DNA of 35,191 nt from Candidatus Woesearchaeota archaeon (GTDB lineage Archaea > Nanobdellota > Nanobdellia > SCGC-AAA011-G17 > JACQNH01), in assembly GCA_023246445.1 (NCBI GenBank), contig JAHFIJ010000008.1:1-35191 (forward strand), read 5' to 3'. This document shows, one piece after another, positions 18,282 to 27,504 of the stretch. Each line of letters opens with the position of its first letter. Within the stretch, counting starts at the first letter, position 1. The notes under the pieces are model-generated. The model was not told the DNA's origin. It worked only from the letters and a program-made list of their open reading frames with translations, and did not search any database. Position numbers and translations under genes: made by a program.

Positions 18282-20135
18282 ATGTCACAAAAATTTGGTG
18301 GAAGTTATTGGCACGCTCTTGATAAAGATAGTCTAGTTAAATATAGCGCTGATATAAAAGAAATTGGTGTTTCTCATGGAATAGGGGATTCATTACAGGG
18401 ATTAAGAGCTAATATTTTTGTTGGTGCTCCTATTGTTGAATTAGGTTTCTCTGGTGCAGGTAAAGGCCAACGTGGACAAAGACCAACACCAGAAAGTTAT
18501 GGAAGAGATGAAAGGGAAGCTATGAGACAATTAGCAAAAGTAAATGAAGTTAAGATTACTACTCATTCAAGTTTTGGTGCTCCACCTTTATCTGGTTTTG
18601 GTGAAGGGGGTTTCAATAAAGATGTAGCTGCTAATTCAGTTCAGGAATTAAAAAAAGCTATTGATTTTGCAGCTGATGTTGCTCAAGGCGGCCCAATAGT
18701 AGTTCACACAGGAGAATGGCAAAGACCTGTAAGAATGGAAAATGTTTTTGGAAAAGAAAAATTTCAGGCATATGAAGGTGAACCTGAAACAGCTTTATTA
18801 GCACATAAAGAAACAGGACAAATTGTTGCTTTAAAGGGGGATATAACTATTGCAGCACCAGAAGCTGCTGGACCGGGTGTAGATCCATGGTTAAATCCGA
18901 AAAGAGATGAAGTTACAGGGGATATAATCTGGAGAAAAGAACCTATAAAATTGAGTCAATTAGCTGCAGAACAAAAAACAGCAGAAGGAAAACAGAAGAC
19001 CTTAGCAGAGGTTTATGGAGATTACCTAGCAAAGGAAGTAGCGCTAGAGGGTGGTGAGGCAGAAAGATATAAAGAAACTGCCAGAGATGCAAGAAAGCAA
19101 GGTAATAAGTTCAAAGAATACTATAACGATATTGAAAATATTAAAAAAGTTAATCCTAATGAAGCAAATTGGAAAGCTAGGGATTTATTTTATAGACCCA
19201 CAGGTGAAAGAGGGCCTCTTGCAGATTTCGCTCCATCTATGGATAGCAAAGAGTTTGAAGAAAAGGTAATACAAAAACCAGTTGAGTTACTAAAAGAAGC
19301 AATAAAAAAAATAGATAGCCAGGAAAGAAACTATGAAAATATTTCAAAATCATATGAAGCCAGAGCTATAGAAAATAAACATAGAATTGATACTACAAAA
19401 CCAATAGAAGAAGTTGGATTGCAAAGAACAGCAAATAGCATTGCAACAGCTGCAATGTATGCCTATGCAAAAGAAAAAAAACAAAATTTGAAAGAACCTA
19501 TTTTTATTGCTCCTGAAAATGTTTTTGCAGAAACATATGGTGGAAGGCCTGATGAATTAAGAGAAATAATTAAAACCAGCAGAAAAGCAATGGTTGAAAA
19601 ATTAAAATCAAACATGTCTGAAGATGAAGCATGGAAAGTAGCAAATGATCATATTAAAGCAACAATAGATATTGGCCATGCCTACACATGGAGAAAATAT
19701 TTTAGTGGGAATGATGAAGATTTCAAGAAATGGCTGATGAATGAAATGAAACAATTAGCTAAAGAAGGAATTATTGGTCACGTTCACTTAACAGATAATT
19801 TTGGTTATGACGATGAGCATCTAACCATAGGTGAAGGTAATGTTCCTGTAAGAGAATTTATAGATGAAATAAAAAAAGAAGGCTACAAGGGTGTAATGAT
19901 TGCTGAGGTTGGTGGTCAGCCAGAAGGAAAACTTCATGAAGCCTTGTTAGGATCCTGGAGATCATTAAACAGCCCGGTTTATAGGATTGATCCTGGTGGT
20001 TCTGGTTTCGGATGGAGTGATTTCGGTTCATATTCTTTTGGCAGAACAACGAATCCATTTTCAATAGTGGGTGAATATTCCCCATCAGAAGAATTTAAAG
20101 GCTCACCATTTTACTCAGGATTAGGATTAGAATGA
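18282..20135 (+). CDS. Xylose isomerase/AP endonuclease family 2-like TIM-barrel protein with large insertion
   Basis: ITTHSSFGAPP, PIVVHTGEW, ATIDIGHAYTWRKYF, IIGHVHLTDNFGYDDEHLTIGEGNVPVREFIDEIKKEGYKGVMIAEVGG. Confidence 0.8.
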   Translation: MSQKFGGSYWHALDKDSLVKYSADIKEIGVSHGIGDSLQGLRANIFVGAPIVELGFSGAGKGQRGQRPTPESYGRDEREAMRQLAKVNEVKITTHSSFGAPPLSGFGEGGFNKDVAANSVQELKKAIDFAADVAQGGPIVVHTGEWQRPVRMENVFGKEKFQAYEGEPETALLAHKETGQIVALKGDITIAAPEAAGPGVDPWLNPKRDEVTGDIIWRKEPIKLSQLAAEQKTAEGKQKTLAEVYGDYLAKEVALEGGEAERYKETARDARKQGNKFKEYYNDIENIKKVNPNEANWKARDLFYRPTGERGPLADFAPSMDSKEFEEKVIQKPVELLKEAIKKIDSQERNYENISKSYEARAIENKHRIDTTKPIEEVGLQRTANSIATAAMYAYAKEKKQNLKEPIFIAPENVFAETYGGRPDELREIIKTSRKAMVEKLKSNMSEDEAWKVANDHIKATIDIGHAYTWRKYFSGNDEDFKKWLMNEMKQLAKEGIIGHVHLTDNFGYDDEHLTIGEGNVPVREFIDEIKKEGYKGVMIAEVGGQPEGKLHEALLGSWRSLNSPVYRIDPGGSGFGWSDFGSYSFGRTTNPFSIVGEYSPSEEFKGSPFYSGLGLE

Positions 20136-20286
20136 TAATATTAACATGGAAGGACATTGAATATTGTTATGCTGGCAAACTATTAGCAATTATAAAACCG
20201 GGATTATAGAAATAGACCAAACTTATACTGACATTGAATGGTAAAGAATCTTTAAATAATTAAATTTTATTAAAAAAGAGGAAATA

Positions 20287-21096
20287 ATGAAGTTTGATAT
20301 AAAAAAAGAGGATAGAAAAAGGAAATATTTTTTTCCTGAAAAAGACTTTGAGATAGCTAAAAGATTCGCAGAAAGAACCTACAAGGAATTTGGCGGACTA
20401 ATCAAGGCTGTTGTAATCTTTGGAAGCACAGTAAAAAGAACATCTATAGAAAATAGAGACATAGATATTTTAGTAGTTATAGATGATGTTTCAATTATTT
20501 TAACAAAGGAAATTATCCAGACTTATAGGGTTATAATAGAAAAAATAATGTGGGAAATAGAGCCGAATAAATTGCATGTTCAATCAATGCGCTGGACTAG
20601 TTTTTGGGATTATATAAGGGCGGGGGATCCAGTCGCAATTAATATATTAAGATACGGCTATGCTCTGGTTGATACTGGTTTTTTTGATCCATTACAAGCC
20701 TTATTAGATAGAGGCAGAATCAGGCCTAGCCAGGAAAGTATCTACACCTATTACACAATGGCTCCAGCATCATTACAAAGAAGCAAAGAGCATTTATTGC
20801 ATGCTACAATGGATTTATATTGGGCATGTGTAGATTCAGCGCATGCGGCCTTAATGGCAGAAGGTGAAATCCCCCCATCTCCTGATCATGTTGCAGATAT
20901 GATTGACAGAGATCTGGTAACTAAAAAATTAACAACTAAAAAACATTCAGATATAATGAGATTAATGTTTAAAATTTTTAAGCAGATTGTCCATAGGGAT
21001 ATTGCTAATATTTCCGGTTTGGATTATGAAAAATACAGAGCTCTATCTGACGAATTTGTGAAAGAAATGAAAAAAATAATAGAAAGAAAAAGATGA
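20287..21096 (+). CDS. Nucleotidyltransferase (pol beta/MNT superfamily) with helical, possibly HEPN-like C-terminal domain
   Basis: AVVIFGSTVKRTSIENRDIDILVVIDD matches the GSx...DxD MNT signature. The C-terminus is all-helical. Confidence 0.8.
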   Translation: MKFDIKKEDRKRKYFFPEKDFEIAKRFAERTYKEFGGLIKAVVIFGSTVKRTSIENRDIDILVVIDDVSIILTKEIIQTYRVIIEKIMWEIEPNKLHVQSMRWTSFWDYIRAGDPVAINILRYGYALVDTGFFDPLQALLDRGRIRPSQESIYTYYTMAPASLQRSKEHLLHATMDLYWACVDSAHAALMAEGEIPPSPDHVADMIDRDLVTKKLTTKKHSDIMRLMFKIFKQIVHRDIANISGLDYEKYRALSDEFVKEMKKIIERKR

Positions 21097-21102
21097 AGTG
21101 GT

Positions 21103-21534
21103 TTAGCCACCTAATCTATAAACTGACTCACCAAAAAATGTGTCATATCCGCTTCCTGCCAAAGCATCCTGCTTTGCTAATTCTTGTCTATTTGTAGGTG
21201 CTTCAAAAGCAACTGCTGCATAAGATCCTAAAATACTTCTCTGCAATGTGCTTACTAATCTCGCAAGAACTTGGGCTTTTTCCAAAGGGTTTATTCTCTT
21301 CCCTGCCTTTTCAGCTTCTTTCTCAAGAAACAGAATATTCAAGACAGACCTAACCTCAGCATCGCTTACTGGATGTAGCCTTGAAACGTTTCCTTCAGAT
21401 TTGACAACTGTTAAATCCTGTAACTCCTTAGCCCCTTCAACTAATTTTGAAACAGATAATTCACCTTTTAATACATCAGCAAATCTACCAAATACTTGTT
21501 CTTCTAAACTTGGAATCTTTTTTTCTTCTGCCAT
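21103..21534 (-). CDS. Hypothetical protein
   Basis: 143-aa ORF preceded by an RBS-like gaggaaa. Confidence 0.7.
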   Translation of the reverse strand: MAEEKKIPSLEEQVFGRFADVLKGELSVSKLVEGAKELQDLTVVKSEGNVSRLHPVSDAEVRSVLNILFLEKEAEKAGKRINPLEKAQVLARLVSTLQRSILGSYAAVAFEAPTNRQELAKQDALAGSGYDTFFGESVYRLGG

Positions 21535-21698
21535 TTTTATTTTCCTCCTTTAAACTATTTTTATTAATTTTAATTTGATTATTATTACTATTATATAGTA
21601 GCAAACTATATATAAATCTATCTATTTTAACACTTAAAATTCATCGTTTTAAATGCTTATAACCACCTTAAAATAGGTTTTATACTCTCATTAAACAG

Positions 21699-24083
21699 CT
21701 ATTCTGAATGCATTCTAGCCGCATCCAGCATTAATTTTCTCTCAGCTCTGGATACTATTAATCTTATCTTCTGAACAGCATCTATATTAGCAGAAATAGA
21801 ATCTATCCCTGTTTTAACCAGAAATTCAGCCATTAAAGGATTAGACCCTGCCTGCCCACAGATAGAAGTCTCAACATTATATTTCTTGCAAACCTTAATA
21901 ACATAACTAATGCATCTTAAAACAGCTGGATTTAATTCATTATATAAATTCTGCAGATTCTCATTATTCCTGTCAACAGCCAATACAGTTTGGGTTAAAT
22001 CATTGGTGCCAAAAGAAATAAAAGATATCCCCTCCTTGCAAATATCCTCAATCATCCAGACAGCAGCAGGAGTTTCAACCATGACACCCAATGGAACCTT
22101 TGAAGCATTTATCTCATTTAAAATTTCTTTAGTTTTTCTAATTTCTTCAGGCGAAATAACAAATGGCAGCATTACAGATATATTAGTTAAACCCTCGTCA
22201 TATAACTCTTTTATAGCCTTTAATTCAGCCTTTAAAATCCCTATATCTTTTAATGATCTCCTTATTCCATGAAAACCCAGCATAGGATTAAATTCTTTAG
22301 GCTCTTCCTCACCACCATCTAGATCTCTGTATTCATCGGTTCTTATATCTGAAGTTCTAACCCAAACAGGTCTAGGATTAAATCTTTTAGCTATATCCCT
22401 TATACCTTGTTTAATTAAAACAGTATATTCTTCATCTCTATTTTCCTTAATATATTTAATAGGATGCGTTCTTCCCTCAGCTATTATAAACTCTAATCTT
22501 AATAAGCCTACACCATCAGGATTTTGTTTTAAAGCATTTTCTACACTTTCAGGCATATCACAATTAACCTTGATCTTAGTTATAGTCTCTAATTGTGGTA
22601 AAGGTTCATAATTTTCTTCTATAATCTTTTCTTTTATTTCCTGTTCACCTTCATAAACTAAGCCTTTAACTCCGTCTACAGTAATTAATTGATTTTCTTG
22701 TAATATTTTAGTTGCAGTTTGAGTTCCAATTACGCAGGCAATTCCCAATTCTCTTGATACAATTGCAGCATGGGAAGTAATCCCCCCTTCATCAGTAACA
22801 ATTGCAGAAGCTCTTCTCATCGCAGGAACAAAGTCTGGATTTGTCATTTTCGTTACTAAAACATCACCCTTCAGAACCTTATCCAAATCATTCACATCTT
22901 CAACGATCTTCACTTTACCAGAACCAACATGTGGAGAAGCAGCTAAACCTTTTAATAAAATTTTTTTATCTGAAATATTTCCCTCTTTATCCTGTATTTG
23001 TTTCAAAGTTGTAATAGCTCTTGTCTGCACAATGTAAATCTTGGAATTCTCAGTCGCAAATTCTATATCCTGCGGATTTCCATAATGCTCTTCTAATCTT
23101 TTTCCAATCTCAGCTAATTTAATAATATCATAATCACTTAATTTCTGTTTTTTAGCCTCATCTTCAGTTAAATTTTTCTTGGCATTTTGATTAGTATTCA
23201 AGTCTAATATTAATTTAAATTCCTGCTGATTTATGGTTTTATTTTTAATTGTTAAACTCTCTTTATCAATAATATACATATCAGGAGTTACTTCCCCGGA
23301 TACTACAGTTTCTCCCAGCCCAAAAGCAGCTTCAATTACAATTTCCTCTTTATTATTAGTTGATGGATTAGCAGTAAACATTACTCCTGAAGCAACAGAC
23401 TGAATTTGTTTCTGGACTATAACTGCAATAAAAACTTTTTCATGTGGGAAATTATTTTTAACTCTATAATAAGTAGCTCTCGCAGTAAACAAGGAAGCCC
23501 AGCATTCTTTAACCGCTTTTAATAAATTTTTATTTCCTTTAACATTTAAATATGTAGCCTGTTCCCCTGCAAATGACGCTGTCGGTAGATCTTCTGCCGT
23601 AGCACTAGATCTTACAGCTACATAAGGAGCATCTCTTCCGGTCTTTATAATATCCAATGCGCCCTTTGAGATATTCCAAATATCAGAATTAACATTCATA
23701 GCATCATAAGACTCTAAAATCTCTATTTTCAGATTTTCAGGCATTTCAGAATTCAAAATTAAATTTCTGCAGTTCTCCGCTTTTTTCTGCAGTTCCTGAT
23801 TATTCTCCACATCTAGATTATTCAATTCTTCATATATCTTTTCTTTAATATTATTAGCCTCTAAAAACTCTCTATAAACCCTGGTTGTTATAGCAAACGC
23901 AGGGGGTATAGGCAGGTCTAAAGAATACATTTCCCCTAAGTTAGCGCCCTTGCCACCCACTTCAGGAATGTTTTCCTTCTTAATGTCCCTCAGCCAAAGA
24001 ATATTATCTATTTTGATCACCTCTTTAAAAGAAAAAACTAAAATTGTATATAAATCTTTTGGAATCCTTTTGATTGAAGTCAA
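21699..24083 (-). CDS. ppsA: Phosphoenolpyruvate synthase; true start probably ~24018 (VIKIDNILWLRD...)
   Basis: VGGKGANLGEMYSLDLPIPPAFAITT, SSATAEDLPTASFAGEQ, swivelling-domain GGITSHAAIVSRELGIACVIGT, and C-terminal SICGQAGSNPLMAEFLV. Confidence 0.95.
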   Translation of the reverse strand: MTSIKRIPKDLYTILVFSFKEVIKIDNILWLRDIKKENIPEVGGKGANLGEMYSLDLPIPPAFAITTRVYREFLEANNIKEKIYEELNNLDVENNQELQKKAENCRNLILNSEMPENLKIEILESYDAMNVNSDIWNISKGALDIIKTGRDAPYVAVRSSATAEDLPTASFAGEQATYLNVKGNKNLLKAVKECWASLFTARATYYRVKNNFPHEKVFIAVIVQKQIQSVASGVMFTANPSTNNKEEIVIEAAFGLGETVVSGEVTPDMYIIDKESLTIKNKTINQQEFKLILDLNTNQNAKKNLTEDEAKKQKLSDYDIIKLAEIGKRLEEHYGNPQDIEFATENSKIYIVQTRAITTLKQIQDKEGNISDKKILLKGLAASPHVGSGKVKIVEDVNDLDKVLKGDVLVTKMTNPDFVPAMRRASAIVTDEGGITSHAAIVSRELGIACVIGTQTATKILQENQLITVDGVKGLVYEGEQEIKEKIIEENYEPLPQLETITKIKVNCDMPESVENALKQNPDGVGLLRLEFIIAEGRTHPIKYIKENRDEEYTVLIKQGIRDIAKRFNPRPVWVRTSDIRTDEYRDLDGGEEEPKEFNPMLGFHGIRRSLKDIGILKAELKAIKELYDEGLTNISVMLPFVISPEEIRKTKEILNEINASKVPLGVMVETPAAVWMIEDICKEGISFISFGTNDLTQTVLAVDRNNENLQNLYNELNPAVLRCISYVIKVCKKYNVETSICGQAGSNPLMAEFLVKTGIDSISANIDAVQKIRLIVSRAERKLMLDAARMHSE

Positions 24084-25237
24084 TTAATTACCAATGAATT
24101 GGTAATCTTGTAGTTACCCTGTGGCACTACTATTGGTTGATTGACTTGCAACCTACTAATTTCAGATTTACCGAGATTAGCGATGTTTCTTGAAGCATTT
24201 AAATCTGAATGTAATTCAAATCCACAATTTACACATTTAAAAATACTTCCTTTTCTATTTGCTTTTTCTATATGATTACATTTAGAACACATTTGACTTG
24301 TATGTTTAGGATTTACTTTTACAAGTATTTTTCCCAATGCTTCTAATTTGTAATCTAAGAATGTTTCAAATTGTTTATAGCTCCAACCACCTAATTTTTT
24401 ATTAAATCTTTTTCCATTCTTCTTTTTAGTCTTAATGTTTAATGCTTCAATTGAAAATACTTTAAAATCACTATTAGCAATTGCTTTGCTTAAACAATGA
24501 TTCGTATCAGAAACAAACCGTGTTTCTTTTCTGCTTATTTTTTGAAGTTTTCTAATAGCAGACTTAGTGCCTTTATTCTGCAATACTTTTTTTAAGTATT
24601 GATATTTTCCTTTCACATCTTTAAGATGATTTGAATGAAAGAATTGATTATTGGACATAACAACAATATTATTAATACCTCTGTCTATTCCAATTATATC
24701 CTCAACTTTTATACCCCCGAGATTTATTTTTGGTGGATTATCCTTTTCTAAAACAACATTAAGATATAACTGATTATTTCTAAAACAAAGTGTTCCTGCA
24801 ATAGCAGAGCAGTCTTTATATCTTATTGTCATAGGATTATCTATGAATGTTAATTTCTTTCTTCCTACAATAGAAGATATTGAAATTTTGTTATGTAGCA
24901 TATCAACTCTTAAATTTCTTTTGTCTAATCTCATTGAAGAATATTCTTTGCCATTGATTTTCTTTTTAAGTTTAGTTCTCTTTAAAATTTCAGAAGCAAC
25001 ATCTCTTGCAGTCTGTAATATTCCAGTAGGCATATTAGGATATTGTTTTTTTAACTTTTTATAAGTCCATTTGTGCAACTTATTTTTGTTGAAAGAGCTT
25101 TTCTTTAATCCCAAATCACATATCTGCTGTTTTATTTTAGAATATTCTTTGATAGTATTAACTAAATCATTATTATTCTCTAACTTGATTTTTACTGTTC
25201 TATTCATAATTATGCTAATATGGATAAGTTTATACAC
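24080..25237 (-). CDS. tnpB: IS200/IS605-family TnpB (RuvC-like RNA-guided nuclease)
   Basis: GIDRGINNIVV, FSIEALNIK, CSKCNHIEKANRKGSIFKCVNCGFELHSDLNASRNIANLG. The RuvC D/E/D residues and zinc ribbon appear intact. Confidence 0.93.
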   Translation of the reverse strand: MYKLIHISIIMNRTVKIKLENNNDLVNTIKEYSKIKQQICDLGLKKSSFNKNKLHKWTYKKLKKQYPNMPTGILQTARDVASEILKRTKLKKKINGKEYSSMRLDKRNLRVDMLHNKISISSIVGRKKLTFIDNPMTIRYKDCSAIAGTLCFRNNQLYLNVVLEKDNPPKINLGGIKVEDIIGIDRGINNIVVMSNNQFFHSNHLKDVKGKYQYLKKVLQNKGTKSAIRKLQKISRKETRFVSDTNHCLSKAIANSDFKVFSIEALNIKTKKKNGKRFNKKLGGWSYKQFETFLDYKLEALGKILVKVNPKHTSQMCSKCNHIEKANRKGSIFKCVNCGFELHSDLNASRNIANLGKSEISRLQVNQPIVVPQGNYKITNSLVIN

Positions 25238-25321
25238 TTATCTATTGTTAAGGCTATATGGTAGAACAATTTATTATTAAAGCTAATTTAAGTTATATTG
25301 ACAAGGGGGGTGAAAATTCAT

Positions 25322-25636
25322 CTAACCAATGAATTGGTTATTTTTCTTTTCACATGAAATATATAATTTTCTGGTTACATAGCCTTTCAGCATTTTCGCT
25401 ACTTGTGGCCTTGAATAATTTCCTATATCTATTTTCATATGCACATGATTTGAATCAAAGCCCTTACCACCTATAGGGATTTCATATTTTCCAGAAGCTT
25501 AGTCAAATAATCTGCTACATTCTTCCCTTACTTCCTTGATATCAAAGATATTACGGCAGTATTTTACCTTAAACATTGCTTGCAACCACACTTCGCCAAC
25601 TGCAGAGCTGTATCTAACTGGATTTTCTTTTCTCAT
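25322..25636 (-). pseudogene. tnpA: IS200-type TnpA (Y1/HUH transposase) remnant with in-frame stop and shortened C-terminus
   Basis: Hand translation: MRKENPVRYSSAVGEVWLQAMFKVKYCRNIFDIKEVREECSRLFD*ASGKYEIPIGGKGFDSNHVHMKIDIGNYSRPQVAKMLKGYVTRKLYISCEKKNNQFIG*. HUH motif is HVH; the TAA stop lies at 25499-25501. Confidence 0.8.
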
Positions 25637-26012
25637 TTTTCATTTCTCCTGATGCAAAGTTTTATTAAGAAATAAAGCTCACGCTATATGTAAAGTTACA
25701 GTAGCGTAGCACCAACGCTACGCTTTTTCTTTATTTTTGTATTAGAAATAGATTTCGGTTAGCCACCAGTCAATAGACTAGGTGGAAATCTTTTGTATTA
25801 TAATATTTAATCTTTTCTTTACACTCTTTAGTAACCTCTTAGTCTTTACAATATTTTCGTAATATTTACAGAAAAGTCATAATATTTACGTATTTTTGAC
25901 AAAAATACGCAATTCCTCTCAAGACCTAAAGGAATGAGATTTCTTGCTTAGAAGGTTTTAAAAACTCTAAAATGATTATAACTCTACTTAAAAGTTGTGA
26001 ATAGAAAACAAA

Positions 26013-26342
26013 ATGGAAACCCCTACTATCGTATGCTCACAGTGTAAAACAAAAGTCCCAACAAATAGTGTTAAGGCAAATAGAACAGGGACAGATTGGA
26101 TATGTCTGGAATGTTATAATAAAGAGCATAAGGCAAAATTAGAAGTCCAAAAACCCAAATGGATAGGAATTAAAGAAGAACAATTAGAAGACAAAAAAGA
26201 AAGAAACTATTATTGCACAAAATGCACATACGCTTTTACTAAAAACGGACTTTTCTATGGTAAATGCCCTTATTGTGGCAGGGAAAATTCTGTAAAAATG
26301 GAAAATAAAGGCGCAGACTGGATCGAAGATTTTATGGAGTGA
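26013..26342 (+). CDS. Small protein with two zinc-ribbon-like motifs
   Basis: CSQCKTK...CLECYN and YYCTKCTYAF...CPYCGRE. Convergent with tRNA-Ser. Confidence 0.75.
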   Translation: METPTIVCSQCKTKVPTNSVKANRTGTDWICLECYNKEHKAKLEVQKPKWIGIKEEQLEDKKERNYYCTKCTYAFTKNGLFYGKCPYCGRENSVKMENKGADWIEDFME

Positions 26343-26344
26343 AG

Positions 26345-26533
26345 CGCCGAGGGCAGGACTTTCAACGTTCTTTCTTTTTACGATGTTTTTCTTTCCTAAA
26401 GAAAAAACTCTTTTGAACCTGCACGTCCTTTCGGACACAAGCTACCGGGTATTTCCCTTAATTCCTTTTCTTAAGTGTTTTTCCAAGAAAAGCTATTCCA
26501 GGCTTGCGCTATACCAGGTTAAGCGACCTCGGC
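26345..26533 (-). tRNA. tRNA-Ser(GGA) with two predicted introns (26359..26411 in T-loop; 26444..26495 in anticodon loop)
   Basis: Acceptor GCCGAGG/CCTCGGC, anticodon arm CAAGC-CTGGAA|intron|A-GCTTG, variable arm GTCC-GAAA-GGAC, T-arm GCAGG-TTCAAA|intron|T-CCTGC, discriminator G. Mature length is 84 nt. Confidence 0.94.
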
Positions 26534-26621
26534 ACAATAAGAATTGTTTTAAATTAACTTTTATAAGCTTTATTAATCCATGAAAATAAGTGCATAACTC
26601 ATAATCTAAAATAACTTCATA

Positions 26622-26819
26622 TCAGCTCTTCATAATTTCATTATCTATTAATCTGCTATTCAAATCCATAATCTCCTGCATTATAAATCTTTGATGTTCT
26701 TTCAATATTTTAACCTCTTTCTGTATCATCTCTAATTGTCTGAATATTTTATCTATATCTTCTTTTACAAATTCAAAAGAGTTAATTGTATTCCATTCAA
26801 GTTGTTTATTACTAATCAT
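26622..26819 (-). CDS. Hypothetical small coiled-coil protein
   Basis: 65-aa heptad-like ORF. Confidence 0.5.
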   Translation of the reverse strand: MISNKQLEWNTINSFEFVKEDIDKIFRQLEMIQKEVKILKEHQRFIMQEIMDLNSRLIDNEIMKS

Positions 26820-26937
26820 ATTGTTTTCTCTTCAAAAGCACTATTTAAACCTTCCTATTTTAACTACTATATAATAACTATGAATACAGTTTTAACTCTC
26901 AGAAATCTTTATATTAAATCCTTTTATCTGATTTATA

Positions 26938-27504
26938 ATGGAAGAAAGAGTTAGATTAAATATACTTAATATTTTAAGGGGGGTAAAGCAATCTATTAAA
27001 TCTCTGGATATTACTAAACTAAGGGATCTAAGCAATCATACTCTGCATGACGCTAGTATACTGCAGGAAGAAAGCTCCATACAAATAGCAGTTATTGTTT
27101 ACTCATTAAGCAAGATATTTGAAAGGGAAAACTACCAAAATTACAAAAGTTGGAAGTATTTCTACAAGAATTTAATGCTATATCTGGAAAATGCAATAAA
27201 ATACTTAGAAAGAAAAGATGAAAATAATTACACAAAAACCACTAAAACATTAATTTACTTTATTAATAAATTAGAATTTAAATTAAGGCATTACATAATT
27301 GAAGTAATGGAAAAAGCTAGAATCCATAAAGCCTCAAGAATCCACGAACATGGCATTTCAGTTGGAAGAACCTCAGAACTATTAGGGATTTCACAATTTG
27401 AATTAATGGAATACTTGGGAAAAACAGGAATAGCAGACATTAATCTAAATATTTCAATGGATATTAAAAAAAGAATAGAGTTTGCAAGGAGCTTATTTAA
27501 ATGA
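26938..27504 (+). CDS. Hypothetical helical protein with C-terminal HTH/UPF0175-like segment (antitoxin-like)
   Basis: ISVGRTSELLGISQFELMEYLGKTGI near the C-terminus. Overlaps the downstream PIN gene by 4 nt (ATGA). Confidence 0.7.
   Translation: MEERVRLNILNILRGVKQSIKSLDITKLRDLSNHTLHDASILQEESSIQIAVIVYSLSKIFERENYQNYKSWKYFYKNLMLYLENAIKYLERKDENNYTKTTKTLIYFINKLEFKLRHYIIEVMEKARIHKASRIHEHGISVGRTSELLGISQFELMEYLGKTGIADINLNISMDIKKRIEFARSLFK

Larger units (their letters stand above)
24080..25636 (-). mobile_element. IS200/IS605-family element(s): intact tnpB plus degraded tnpA
   Basis: Gene content plus matching palindromes ACCAATGAATTGGT at 24088-24105 and 25323-25340. Outer boundaries are not established. 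Confidence 0.75.

Noticed and set aside
20136-20286. Possible fragment MIILTWKDIEYCYAGKLLAIIKPGL* (phosphoribosyltransferase-like start)
   Set aside because: Only ~25 codons; resemblance too weak to support.
26184-26583. ORFs 26184..26438 (-) and 26383..26583 (+)
   Set aside because: They overlap the intron-containing tRNA-Ser gene and have no protein-like features.
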